From Verrucomicrobiales bacterium (GTDB lineage: Bacteria; Verrucomicrobiota; Verrucomicrobiia; Verrucomicrobiales; DEV007): a stretch of DNA of 64,000 nucleotides. A model generated the notes under the pieces. It ran no database searches. It saw only the letters and a program-made list of their open reading frames with translations, and had not been told where the DNA came from. Shown here piece by piece: positions 25,706 to 35,261 of the stretch. How positions within the stretch are numbered: position 1 is the stretch's first letter; every line of letters begins with the position of its first letter. Both the position numbers and the translations under genes were made by a program. The DNA is taken from assembly GCA_012960505.1 (NCBI GenBank), contig DUBC01000048.1, forward strand, positions 62,001 to 126,000, written 5' to 3'.

Positions 25706-27022
25706 TTAATCAGGCTGCTCTAGATCCTTTATCTTGTCATTAAGCTTTTCAATCTCCAACATCAATTTCTTTAACTGCAAATCCGATGAATCCAGATTTT
25801 CACGCATCATTAAAGAATTAGATTTCTCCTTCTCCAGCATCGCATTGGCTTCTTTCAAATCATTTTCGGCGATTTGAATTGCAGCCATATAACTATCGAG
25901 CGCTTTTTTATTAGCCCCTTCAGCAGCTGACACTGCTTTATTTAATTCACTTTTCTCTTTGTCTAAAGACGTGACCTTTTGAGTCAGAGATTCATTGTTT
26001 TTATCGGCTCGTAAGATTTGAGCCTGGGCCTGTTTATTTTTCTCTTCGACATTAGCAATTTCAGATTTCAATTTCTGAACTTCCTGCATACTCAAAGCCT
26101 TTGATTTTTCATAATCACTTTTAATCTTATCCCGCGCTTTGATCAAGAGTCCCACTTCTTTAACTTTCCCGAGAAATGCCTCATTGGCCTTTTGAATTTC
26201 AAGCCTCGCAACTTCTTTAGCATTCAAAGACGCCTTCTTGTTTGCACCCCGCTCACTAATGAGTGCTTTCTCTAGATCAGAAATATTTTCTTCCTTATCA
26301 ACCAGATCTTTCTCAACTAAAGAGATTTTCTTGTTAGCTGAATCAAGGTTATCTTTAATTGATGTAAGTTCATTTGCTCTGACAAACATCCAGATTATTG
26401 CCGTGACTAATAAAATAGAAAAAACAATAGGGACGAACCCTGATTTTTTTTCTCTGAAACTGGACTCTTCTGGATAATCTTCACTCACTGAATCAATTAT
26501 TACCTCGTCTTCAATCAGAAGAGCCTCATTATTTGATAGCTCTATTTTAACAAACTTTGATTCGGCTAACGCTGCCGGCGTAATCCATATTGTAAAACAT
26601 TTTGATGTTAAGCTGATCAAATTATCACTATCGAGTCGAATGGATGCTTTATCCTCATCAGATTGACTTTCATCAAATGCTTCGATCGGCAAAGTTGAGA
26701 TTTCTTCATCCTGTTCTTGTGAGATTTCAGCCCAAACACTAAAAGCCTTAGATGGTGGCAATGAAATAAATTCACTCTCAGAGATCCAATCATCTTCGCC
26801 CCGGGACTCTACTGAATTTGAAAAAACTTCATCTGATAATTGCAAGTTCTTGCATTCTTCAATCGATCTAACCCATACAGTGAATGGTTCTGAACGATCC
26901 AGGCTAATGAGGAGCTTTACACTTTTGGAGCGTTCGTTCCATATCCTAGCAAACCACCCTCCCTCGGGACGGCTAATTGCTGTCGGGTTCTTTTCTATAT
27001 TTTCGCCTACTGGTCGTGCCAT
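25706..27022 (-). CDS. Membrane-anchored coiled-coil protein with three N-terminal repeats
   Basis: I do not recognise this 438-residue protein. The N-terminal 190 residues are cytosolic in character and hold three copies of a short motif about 47-50 residues apart: ISLDRSEPFTVWV (39-51), ISLPPSKAFSVWA (86-98) and ISLTSKCFTIWI (136-147). One transmembrane helix follows (about 196-214, SGFVPIVFSILLVTAIIWMF). The rest, 220-435, is almost entirely Lys/Glu-rich coiled coil. This single-pass design suggests a structural, tethering or scaffolding role at the inner membrane, with one side recognition-like and the other a long rod. It stands alone between two intergenic regions and is divergent from the trpG/pabA operon. 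Coding is supported by length, composition and the domain layout. Confidence 0.75.
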   Translation of the reverse strand: MARPVGENIEKNPTAISRPEGGWFARIWNERSKSVKLLISLDRSEPFTVWVRSIEECKNLQLSDEVFSNSVESRGEDDWISESEFISLPPSKAFSVWAEISQEQDEEISTLPIEAFDESQSDEDKASIRLDSDNLISLTSKCFTIWITPAALAESKFVKIELSNNEALLIEDEVIIDSVSEDYPEESSFREKKSGFVPIVFSILLVTAIIWMFVRANELTSIKDNLDSANKKISLVEKDLVDKEENISDLEKALISERGANKKASLNAKEVARLEIQKANEAFLGKVKEVGLLIKARDKIKSDYEKSKALSMQEVQKLKSEIANVEEKNKQAQAQILRADKNNESLTQKVTSLDKEKSELNKAVSAAEGANKKALDSYMAAIQIAENDLKEANAMLEKEKSNSLMMRENLDSSDLQLKKLMLEIEKLNDKIKDLEQPD

Positions 27023-27200
27023 TTTTAAAGAGAATCTCAGTTATGATTAATGCAAAAAGTAACACAGATTTCACTCTAAAATAAAGCTACTTAATAAATT
27101 CATCATTTTTCCTACCCACTATGAAGCATTGCGTTTATCCCAATGAGTGACAAAATGTCTTTTCAAGCTATAAATCAAAAGCTTAAATCCAATTGCAAAT

Positions 27201-27770
27201 ATGCTGCTCGTTATCGATAACTACGATTCTTTCACATATAATCTAGTTCAATATTTCGGTGAACTTGGTGCCGTTATGGAAATTCGAAGAAATGATGAGG
27301 TTTCAATCGAAGAAATTAAAACTCTCAGCCCAGAGAAAATCTGTATATCTCCTGGCCCATGCACTCCCAACGAGGCAGGTATAAGTTGTGACGTAGTAAA
27401 GGAATTTGGACCCTCAATACCTTTACTTGGGGTATGCCTAGGCCATCAATCAATCGGCCAAGTATTTGGTGGCGAAATTGTCCGCGCAGAAAAACTAATG
27501 CATGGTAAAACATCCATGGTAGAACATAACGGAAAGGGACTTTTTGATGACATCCCAAACCCTTTCGAAGCAACACGTTATCACTCTCTACTAATAAGAA
27601 AGGATTCGCTCCCCGATTGTTTAGAAATTACAGCAGAAGCAAAAACAGATGAAAAAGAAATCATGGGCATCAGACACAAAGAATATCCAATACATGGTTT
27701 GCAATTTCATCCTGAATCCATACTTACGGAAGAGGGGAAAAAGCTTTTGTTCAATTTTCTTCAGCTTTAA
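27201..27770 (+). CDS. trpG/pabA: Anthranilate / aminodeoxychorismate synthase glutamine amidotransferase subunit
   Basis: This 189-residue class I glutamine amidotransferase opens with [20 protein letters not shown], the standard TrpG/PabA start. The oxyanion segment is [11 protein letters not shown]. The catalytic triad is complete: Cys79 in [17 protein letters not shown], then His170 and Glu172 in GLQFHPES. It supplies ammonia from glutamine to a TrpE or PabB partner, for tryptophan or folate synthesis. No trpE or pabB lies next to it, so which pathway it serves, or whether it serves both, cannot be settled here. The dGTPase gene starts 14 nt after its stop on the same strand, so the two are probably co-transcribed. 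Confidence 0.93.
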   Translation: MLLVIDNYDSFTYNLVQYFGELGAVMEIRRNDEVSIEEIKTLSPEKICISPGPCTPNEAGISCDVVKEFGPSIPLLGVCLGHQSIGQVFGGEIVRAEKLMHGKTSMVEHNGKGLFDDIPNPFEATRYHSLLIRKDSLPDCLEITAEAKTDEKEIMGIRHKEYPIHGLQFHPESILTEEGKKLLFNFLQL

Positions 27771-27784
27771 TATTTGGCGAATAG

Positions 27785-29050
27785 ATGACAAATCAATTCT
27801 ATAATGACTTCGACATCACCTCCAGAAATGAAGAAGAAAATGATCGCCCAAATGATTATAGAAGCCCTTTTCAGATAGATCGCGACAGGATTATCTACAC
27901 CCCTTCCTTTAGAAGGCTTCAAAGTAAAACGCAGGTCTTTCTTTCTGGAGAATACGATTTTTATCGGACTCGCTTAACTCATTCCCTAGAAGTTGCCCAA
28001 ATTGGAAGATCTATCTGCAACCGACTAAAAAGAAGAAGCACTCTCTTAAATGAAGAATACTTTGTAGACCCTGATCTAGTCGAGGCAGCTTGCCTATCTC
28101 ATGATTTAGGACACCCTCCTTTTGGTCATGCTGGAGAACGAGTTCTTCATTCAATAATGCAAGGTCAGGGAGGATTCGAAGGGAATGCACAGACACTACG
28201 GCAACTCACAGAGACCATCTACGGTCAACGCGGCATGAATCCAACACGAGCTTTCCTGGATTCTACGCTCAAATATAAAACTCTATTATCTGAAATTCCT
28301 GAAGCCCCTAATCACTTTATATATGACTATCAAATCAAACATCTTGTATTTGCTTTCGAAGATAAAAATCAAATATTACAATTTGATGCCGGCAAGGTAA
28401 GGAATGCCTTCAAATCCGTGGAATGCCAAATCATGGACTGGGCTGATGATACTGCATATTCCTTAAATGATATTGTTGATGGAGCCAACGTAGGATTCAT
28501 CAACCTTCAAAATCTAGAGAGTTGGGCCGAAACAAATAACCTGAAGGGTAATGATGCAGAGAACTTAAATCAGTTATGCAAATTCATTAGAAAAAAACGC
28601 CTCGAACCGCTAATGGGAAGAAAGGTCGGTGATTTTATTGCTGCAGCAAGCATCATCAATTCTGAAGATAACTTTATGTCGAGCAAAACAGCACGTTACA
28701 AATATCAAATACATGTAAATCCAGACATCGCACAAGAATCCAAATTATATAAAAATATTTCTCTAGACCTTGTATTTAAATCGCCTCAGCTACAGCAATT
28801 AGATCATAAAGCCAGTCGAGTCCTAGGAGAACTATTTAATATTCTTTCTGAAAATTATATTACAAAAACTAGAAAACCACTCAGGCTAGTTAGCGCAGAG
28901 TCGGAAAAACTTATAGCCAATGCAGAAGAAGATTCAGCAAAGGCCAGAATTATTACTGATATTATTTCAGAAATGACAGACAAATTAGCCGTTCGCACCT
29001 ACCGCAGATTAGTCGATCCAAATTTTGGCTCCATTTTGGATCTCGTGTGA
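27785..29050 (+). CDS. dgt: dGTPase-like HD-domain triphosphohydrolase (copy 1)
   Basis: This 421-residue protein has the dGTPase signature in order: DRDRIIYTPSFRRLQSKTQV, TRLTHSLEVAQIGRSI, and the metal-binding LSHDLGHPPFGHAGE. A later ADDTAYSLNDIVDG supplies the final aspartate. All His/Asp metal ligands are present, so activity is expected. It should cut dGTP or other dNTPs to a deoxynucleoside and triphosphate in the cytosol, affecting dNTP pools. It differs clearly in sequence from the second copy at 37587-38750. It sits 14 nt after trpG/pabA and 51 nt before the CotH-type giant gene. That operon context does not suggest a specific role. Confidence 0.92.
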   Translation: MTNQFYNDFDITSRNEEENDRPNDYRSPFQIDRDRIIYTPSFRRLQSKTQVFLSGEYDFYRTRLTHSLEVAQIGRSICNRLKRRSTLLNEEYFVDPDLVEAACLSHDLGHPPFGHAGERVLHSIMQGQGGFEGNAQTLRQLTETIYGQRGMNPTRAFLDSTLKYKTLLSEIPEAPNHFIYDYQIKHLVFAFEDKNQILQFDAGKVRNAFKSVECQIMDWADDTAYSLNDIVDGANVGFINLQNLESWAETNNLKGNDAENLNQLCKFIRKKRLEPLMGRKVGDFIAAASIINSEDNFMSSKTARYKYQIHVNPDIAQESKLYKNISLDLVFKSPQLQQLDHKASRVLGELFNILSENYITKTRKPLRLVSAESEKLIANAEEDSAKARIITDIISEMTDKLAVRTYRRLVDPNFGSILDLV

Positions 29051-29101
29051 AACTTCCCTTTCTTTGAAATTAGAACTAATATAGCAATAACAGAATTTAT
29101 C

Positions 29102-32100
29102 GTGCACCATTACCAAAAAACCATTACCAAAATATTTACTTTTTGCTTATATTTTTCCTACGGACTCAATCTCAGCTTTAGTGAAATAGTTATCAATGAA
29201 GTTCATTATAACAGTGAACCTAACAATGCATTGAATGAATTCATTGAACTTCACAATATTTCAGATGATCCCATCAATATTTCTGGATGGTTTTTTTCCG
29301 ATGGAATTGACTATAAATTTCCTCAAAATACAGAAATTGAAGCGAAGGGTTACCTCGTAGTAGCAGAGAACCCCGAAGAACTCGTTAAGTCATATGGCAA
29401 AGAAGCTTTAGGGCCATATTCAGGCAATCTAGCAAGTGATAGCGAACGCATTGAGTTGCGCCGTTCTGATGGGACAGTTGCTGATACAATACGTTACGGG
29501 TCCAGTTTCCCTTGGCCTGTCGGTGCAAATGGAACTGGATCCTCAATGGAACTAATCAATCCATTACTCGATAATGATTTGGGAGGTTCCTGGCGCAGTT
29601 CATCAGTTCCAGGAATATTACCAGAACTAACATTAATTGGCACAGGGAATAGTGATTGGCGATGGAGGCCTGGGAATACTGAAGCGTCAGATCCAATTAG
29701 TGATTGGCGAAAAACAGATTTTATTGAAGATAATTCATGGGCCAATGCAACTCTTCCAATTGGCTATGGCAGTGTGCGTGGCATTGATATCGCAACAGAA
29801 ATAAATGGGATGCGCAATTCATTTACCTCAGTCTTTCTCCGCAATGAATTCCATATTGATCCAGAAGAAATTCCTCAACAGCTGCAAATGCGATTCTTGC
29901 TTGATGACGGAATGATCATATGGATCAACGGCACCGAAGCACTCAGATATAACATGAACATAGGTGAACCCGCCGCAAACGGCGCTGCCAGCAGGAACGG
30001 ACAAGAAGGAACATGGAAAGAAGAAATCATTGAAGGTGTAGCTGGATATTTGCAAGAAGGAAAAAATACAGTTGCTGTACAACTCTTCAATGTCAGCAGC
30101 AATAGTAGTGATCTTGGACTAGAACTAGAAATCATTCGACCAAGTCGTGAAGAAGGAGAACCGCCTATTCCCTCTCCAGGAACCAAGAACTCAACCTACA
30201 CAAAAAATGCTCCCCCAATCACTAGACAAGTCAATCACTGGCCTAAAGAACCAAAGTCCAATCAAGAAACAGTCATTACGGCAAAAATAACTGATAACGA
30301 GGGAGTGAAGAATGTCAGGCTAGAATATCAAGTCGTTGCTCCTGGCTCTTATATACCTGCATTTCTTGCAAAATCGACAAGTAAACTCGTTTCTAGTCCT
30401 AACTTTCTACGTGAACCTAACCCTGTTTATCATGATCCGGAAAACTGGAAAACTTTGACAATGTTGGATGACGGAATTGGTAATGATGAAACCGCCAATG
30501 ACAGCACCTTTACTGCAACTGTACCAAATCAACCAAATAGAAGCCTCTTAAGATACAGAATCATTACAGAAGACAACGATGGTAATAGCGTTCAGTTACC
30601 TTACGAAGATGACCCAGCATTGAATTTCGCCTCTTTCGTTTATGATGGCATACCCGATTACGTGGTTGAGAAAAGCAGAACATTTCCTACTCCTCACACA
30701 TATCCATCAGAACTCATCAATTCAATACCGGTATACCAAGTACTCACAAACTCAAAAGATTTTGATCAAGTCGTAGCATATAATGGCGGAGACCAAATAA
30801 GTCGTGACAATTATGATGCCAGAAGTGCTTATAACTGGAACTGCAGCTTTGTCTATGAAGGCAAAGTATATGACAATGTGGGATATCGTTTGCGACAAAG
30901 AAATGCTCGATACTCAGGTAACGGAAGACGGAGCTTTAAATTTAGATTCAATCTAGGAAGCTATCCAAAATTTCACGATACTGACGGGGAAAGCTACCCC
31001 ACAGAATGGAAATATCTGGCAACGCACAAAATGAAGGGTTCGCGTGGAAATCATACATGGGGGATAGAACAAGCGGCTAATCATATCCTTTGGAATATGA
31101 CGGGAACCCCCGCACCCTTCACTCATTGGTTCCATATGCGAGTGATCCGGGGAGCTGAAGAAGCTCCAAAAGGAAATAACGGGCAATATCAGGGAGACTA
31201 TTACGGAATGTTATTGGCCATGGAGGAATTCGATGTTCGATTCCTTGATGCTCATAATCTTAAAAAAGGAAATTTATACAAACTCATAAGTGGACGAACT
31301 GACGGAGTGTCAGTGAGGCGTTATCTGGCGAGAGAGGGTGTTGATGACGGATCTGATTTTAAAAATATAATATTTCAATTAAAACCAAACAAATCAGATG
31401 ATTGGCTGAATCAGCATGTTAACTATAATTCCTGGAACCATTATCATGCTATCGTAGATGCAGTGCGCCATTATGATGTACAACCAAACACAAGTGAGCA
31501 TCTAAAAAATCGTGCATTTTATTTTGAACCCTCAGAAGAAACAAATTATGGAAGACTCTGGGTCTTGCCTTGGGATTCAGACACTAGCTGGGGACCAAAC
31601 TGGAACGGCGGCATGGGTTTTGTCAAACAAGCTATTTATGGAACCAATCCTCCAAGACCCGAATTCGATCTCGAATACCGTAACGTTGTGAGAGAGATAC
31701 GAGACCTGATTTGGACAGAAGAACAAATCAATTTACTTCTCGATCCCCTCGCCGCCCGAATCTCTGGTCTAGTTAACGCTGACCGTGATCGATGGATAGG
31801 AGCTAGCGGAGGCAGCGAAAGCCCTCCTCCCATAGAAAACGTAATTAATGATATGAAAAAGTTCGCATTCATTGGAGGATCTTGGGTAGGTGGAAACGAT
31901 GGGAACATGGCTTCCATTTCCAGAGACAGTGGGACATCAGGAAGATCTGGTAGGGATGCTTATCTTGATGCACTTGGCTCCGATTCGTTAATACCAAGAA
32001 AACCTACAATCGCATATGGAGGCATAAATAACTATCCACAAGGCGGACTGAAATTCGAAAGCTCCAATTTCTCAGACCCTAATGGCACTGGAAGTTTTAA

Positions 32101-33802
32101 ATCAATGGAATGGAGAATCGCCGAGATAAGTCAAGGCAAGACTAATTTCATGAATACCGGATCCGAATGGAAATATCTTGATAATGGGATCGATCAAGGA
32201 AATTCATGGGAAGAAATAGACTATGATGATGCAGGTTGGTCCCTAGGAAAAACTCCGGCTGGATTTGGTAGTATCCTGAAAACTCAAATAGTAACCACTC
32301 TAGACTTTGGCGCCCAAGCTTCAAATAAACATCCCACTTACTATTTCAGAAAAACAATCAACATTGATGATCCTGATCAGTTCAGTCATTTCGTTTTTGA
32401 CATGCACGTTGATGACGCGGCAATCGTATATGTTAATGGACAAGAAATTCTAAGAGACGGATTCTCTGACAGTGACATTGTTAATTATAATACTTACGCT
32501 CCATCAGGAGGGAAAGAAGGCGTCTTCGATACTTTTGAAATTCCTGCAAATGCGTTCTCAGAAGGCACAAACTTGGTTGCCGTCGAATTACATAACCAGT
32601 CACCAGGAAGTAGTGATCTAGTTTTTGATATGTCTATTACCGCTGACGCTTCAATACTGGACCCAAAATTGGAGTGGAATGCCAATTGGGAATCTGGTGA
32701 AATAAAAACGTTTTCCTCTGAAATTACTCCATCGGCTAATGCAGTGAGAGTTGGGAAAACATATAGGGCAAGGGTCCGCCATATGGATAATACAAACCGT
32801 TGGAGCCATTGGTCCGAACCAGTTCAATTCACAGTCACTGAACCCGATCTGTCTCCATGGTCCAACTTAGTGATAAGTGAAATAATGTACAATCCCTCCC
32901 AACCCAGCATCTCTGAATTGAATGCCATACCTGAGCTCAACAATAACGACTTCGAATGGATAGAATTCCAAAACATTGGTTCAGTTTCAATAGATCTTGA
33001 AGAATTGCGATTTACAAAGGGAATCGAATTTGATTTCTCGGTCAGCTCAACAAAAAAAATAGAGCCAGGAGAAAGATTACTTCTAGTAGCTAATAATGCG
33101 GCGTTCAATCTTCGTTACAGCCATCCTTCGACACCACAATTCGTAGTAGGAACTTACTCAAAGAACCTATCCGACTCAGGAGAACGAATAAAACTAAGTT
33201 TCGGAGCAGGAACTCCAATCATTGATTTTAATTATGATGACGATTCTCCCTGGCCAGAAGGCGCTGACGGCGCAGGGTTCAGCCTTGAATTGATTTCTCC
33301 AGACTCGAATCCGGACCACAATGAGGCAAAGAACTGGAGGCTAAGTTCGGTAATTGGCGGATCTCCTGGTGAAGAGGGTGCTATTATTGAAGGTCAGACT
33401 TTCACAAGTTGGTCAGCAGAGAATGGGGGCGTTGAGGCCAACTCGGACACCGACAATGACGGCCGCAGTGCCTTAGTTGAGTTTGCAATGGGAACCGATC
33501 CTAAAATCTTCGAGAACGAAAGTGAACTTATTAAAGTTGATCTGATCACAGTGGAGATTGATGGAAAGCAAGAGGAGCGACTTCAGATTAGCTTGGAGAA
33601 GAATCCAAATGCTGTGGGTGTGACTCTGGTGCCAGAGTGGTCAGATGATTTAATCAAATGGGCCAACGATGGAGTTGTGTGTAAAATGTTGGATGAGCCT
33701 ATTAATGTTGATGGCATTCTTATTGATCGCATCTATTACATCGTCGTTAATGCTGAAAAAATAAAGCCAACTTTCCTGAGACTCAAAGCTGCTCTGCGAT
33801 GA
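29102..33802 (+). CDS. Giant secreted CotH-kinase protein with duplicated lamin-tail and jelly-roll domains
   Basis: This 1566-residue protein has a GTG start and a signal-like N terminus (about 1-26). Domains: lamin-tail LTD1 (about 27-160; EIVINEVHYNSEP, FIELHNISDDPINISGWF); a jelly roll (about 180-345; FLLDDGMIIWINGTEA); an Ig-like piece; CotH kinase (about 560-850; NLGSYPKFHDTDG, MKGSRGNHTWGIEQAANHIL, LWVLPWDSDTSWG); a second jelly roll (about 1023-1190; DMHVDDAAIVYVNGQEI); LTD2 (about 1256-1370; LVISEIMYNPSQ); and an acidic tail with DTDNDGRSALVEFAMGTDP (about 1450-1467), a frequent C-terminal motif in Verrucomicrobia. CotH domains are atypical protein kinases, first known from spore coats. 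Here an extracellular surface role is likely. It is the last gene of the trpG-dgt run, with a hairpin just after its stop. Confidence 0.9.
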   Translation: MHHYQKTITKIFTFCLYFSYGLNLSFSEIVINEVHYNSEPNNALNEFIELHNISDDPINISGWFFSDGIDYKFPQNTEIEAKGYLVVAENPEELVKSYGKEALGPYSGNLASDSERIELRRSDGTVADTIRYGSSFPWPVGANGTGSSMELINPLLDNDLGGSWRSSSVPGILPELTLIGTGNSDWRWRPGNTEASDPISDWRKTDFIEDNSWANATLPIGYGSVRGIDIATEINGMRNSFTSVFLRNEFHIDPEEIPQQLQMRFLLDDGMIIWINGTEALRYNMNIGEPAANGAASRNGQEGTWKEEIIEGVAGYLQEGKNTVAVQLFNVSSNSSDLGLELEIIRPSREEGEPPIPSPGTKNSTYTKNAPPITRQVNHWPKEPKSNQETVITAKITDNEGVKNVRLEYQVVAPGSYIPAFLAKSTSKLVSSPNFLREPNPVYHDPENWKTLTMLDDGIGNDETANDSTFTATVPNQPNRSLLRYRIITEDNDGNSVQLPYEDDPALNFASFVYDGIPDYVVEKSRTFPTPHTYPSELINSIPVYQVLTNSKDFDQVVAYNGGDQISRDNYDARSAYNWNCSFVYEGKVYDNVGYRLRQRNARYSGNGRRSFKFRFNLGSYPKFHDTDGESYPTEWKYLATHKMKGSRGNHTWGIEQAANHILWNMTGTPAPFTHWFHMRVIRGAEEAPKGNNGQYQGDYYGMLLAMEEFDVRFLDAHNLKKGNLYKLISGRTDGVSVRRYLAREGVDDGSDFKNIIFQLKPNKSDDWLNQHVNYNSWNHYHAIVDAVRHYDVQPNTSEHLKNRAFYFEPSEETNYGRLWVLPWDSDTSWGPNWNGGMGFVKQAIYGTNPPRPEFDLEYRNVVREIRDLIWTEEQINLLLDPLAARISGLVNADRDRWIGASGGSESPPPIENVINDMKKFAFIGGSWVGGNDGNMASISRDSGTSGRSGRDAYLDALGSDSLIPRKPTIAYGGINNYPQGGLKFESSNFSDPNGTGSFKSMEWRIAEISQGKTNFMNTGSEWKYLDNGIDQGNSWEEIDYDDAGWSLGKTPAGFGSILKTQIVTTLDFGAQASNKHPTYYFRKTINIDDPDQFSHFVFDMHVDDAAIVYVNGQEILRDGFSDSDIVNYNTYAPSGGKEGVFDTFEIPANAFSEGTNLVAVELHNQSPGSSDLVFDMSITADASILDPKLEWNANWESGEIKTFSSEITPSANAVRVGKTYRARVRHMDNTNRWSHWSEPVQFTVTEPDLSPWSNLVISEIMYNPSQPSISELNAIPELNNNDFEWIEFQNIGSVSIDLEELRFTKGIEFDFSVSSTKKIEPGERLLLVANNAAFNLRYSHPSTPQFVVGTYSKNLSDSGERIKLSFGAGTPIIDFNYDDDSPWPEGADGAGFSLELISPDSNPDHNEAKNWRLSSVIGGSPGEEGAIIEGQTFTSWSAENGGVEANSDTDNDGRSALVEFAMGTDPKIFENESELIKVDLITVEIDGKQEERLQISLEKNPNAVGVTLVPEWSDDLIKWANDGVVCKMLDEPINVDGILIDRIYYIVVNAEKIKPTFLRLKAALR

Positions 33803-33805
33803 AAC

Positions 33806-33824
33806 CTAAGGAAATCTTCCTTAG
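33806..33824. terminator. Perfect 8-bp hairpin after the CotH gene
   Basis: CTAAGGAA and TTCCTTAG form a perfect stem around the loop ATC, 3 nt after the CotH stop codon. No real T-run follows on the plus strand, so termination may be weak. The nearby rho gene is convergent, so the hairpin may also protect a 3' end. Confidence 0.4.
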
Positions 33825-33918
33825 TTGAAGACCAACCGACATCAAATTAAGCAAACTGAAAAGTTTTCCAGAGCCTTAATTGCTGATAGGTAATTTATCT
33901 ATCGATAATCGATTTATG

Positions 33919-35226
33919 TTAGTGCATTGGCTTAATATCCAATAACATCTGCGCATTACTCGGAAATCTTTCCATAATCGATAGCATACGTTCGATTGCT
34001 TCAATCGGACGGTGCCCAGCTAATCCTCGACGTATTATGGAAATTTTCTCCCACTGGTGAGGAGGTATTAACAACTCCTCTCGACGAGTACCTGACCGGA
34101 ATATGTCAACTGCCGGATATATATATTGCTCAGCAATTGCACGATCTAAGACTAACTCCATATTACCAGTACCTTTAAGCTCCTCAAAAATTCGGTCATC
34201 CATTGCACTATTCGTCTCAACTAATGCAGTGGCAATAATTGTCAATGAGCCTGCATCTCGTGTATTTCTTGCCGCGGCAAAAAGTTTCCTAGGCATTTCT
34301 AAAGCTCGAACCGTCAGCCCTCCAGTACCCGTAGGTCCTCCTTTACTAGTCGCATTGTTAAATGCTCTTGCTAGCCGAGTGATTGAATCCATTAGCATGA
34401 AAACATGTTCACCTGACTCAACTAACCTCTTCGCTCTCTCAATCGCAATTTGAGCAATTCGGCAATGCATCTTAACCTCCATATCATTAGAACTTGCATA
34501 TATCTCGGCTTCCGGCAAAGCCCTCCGCAATTCAGTGACTTCCTCCGGCCTCTCATCAATCAATAATACCATCACCTTAACGCCGCTATGATTTTTGATA
34601 ACAGACTCAGCCATGTGTTGAAGGATAGTCGTTTTACCTGTCCTAGGGGGTGCCACTATAAGTCCGCGCTGACCACGTCCTATAGGAGCAATTAAGTCAA
34701 TGATTCTCGTTGTCATTCGATCTTCATCAGTCTCCATCTGAAGTCTGCGCTCAGGGTTCACTGCTTTCAGCTCTTCAAACCATGGCATCGTTTTAAATTC
34801 ATCAGGGTCACGCCCATTAATATCTAATAGCTTTGTCAGTTGCGGCCCCCGCCTACCCATCCGAGTCTCGGCCTTAACCCAAAGACCATCTCTAAGACCA
34901 AAATTACGAACTATTTCTGGTGTAACAAAAACGTCATCTGGAGTCTGCCTAAAATCCTTACTAGGCTCTCTCAAAAATCCAAATCCTTTACCTGAAATCT
35001 CAAGAATTCCTTCTTGTTCGGTGGGCGGGCCTAAAAGTTCTTCTTTGAAGTGATTATCTTTTGAAGATTTCTTTTTCTTATCATTCCTATTGAATTTAGG
35101 TCCCCTCCTCTTCGGTGATCTTTTTTTCTCCTTCGAGAAACTTGAACTGTCCGCCACAGGATTATCTTCGGCCTTCTTCCCAACATTCACTTTTTTGTCA
35201 GAGTCTTGAATTTCTGTCTCGCTCAT
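33919..35226 (-). CDS. rho: Transcription termination factor Rho
   Basis: This 435-residue Rho has a Lys/Ser/Asp-rich N-terminal extension (residues 1-65) not found in E. coli Rho. The RNA-binding cold-shock-like domain follows (GILEISGKGFGFLREPS at 73-89). The ATPase core has Walker A in GLIVAPPRTGKTTIL (188-202), Walker B (VMVLLIDERPEEVTELRR), the Q-loop region and the SITRLARAFN R-loop segment. It is a hexameric helicase that ends transcription at C-rich RNA sites. The basic extension is common in PVC and Bacteroidetes Rho and may add RNA contacts. The gene is followed by yebC upstream on the same strand, with 35 nt between them, so yebC and rho are probably co-transcribed. Confidence 0.97.
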   Translation of the reverse strand: MSETEIQDSDKKVNVGKKAEDNPVADSSSFSKEKKRSPKRRGPKFNRNDKKKKSSKDNHFKEELLGPPTEQEGILEISGKGFGFLREPSKDFRQTPDDVFVTPEIVRNFGLRDGLWVKAETRMGRRGPQLTKLLDINGRDPDEFKTMPWFEELKAVNPERRLQMETDEDRMTTRIIDLIAPIGRGQRGLIVAPPRTGKTTILQHMAESVIKNHSGVKVMVLLIDERPEEVTELRRALPEAEIYASSNDMEVKMHCRIAQIAIERAKRLVESGEHVFMLMDSITRLARAFNNATSKGGPTGTGGLTVRALEMPRKLFAAARNTRDAGSLTIIATALVETNSAMDDRIFEELKGTGNMELVLDRAIAEQYIYPAVDIFRSGTRREELLIPPHQWEKISIIRRGLAGHRPIEAIERMLSIMERFPSNAQMLLDIKPMH

Positions 35227-35261
35227 ACTTTATTTGATGTGTACTAAATAAAATAAATAAT

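Noticed and set aside
27785-29050. Phage-defence dGTPase system
   Set aside because: No defence genes adjoin either dGTPase-like gene; neighbours are housekeeping or secreted proteins.
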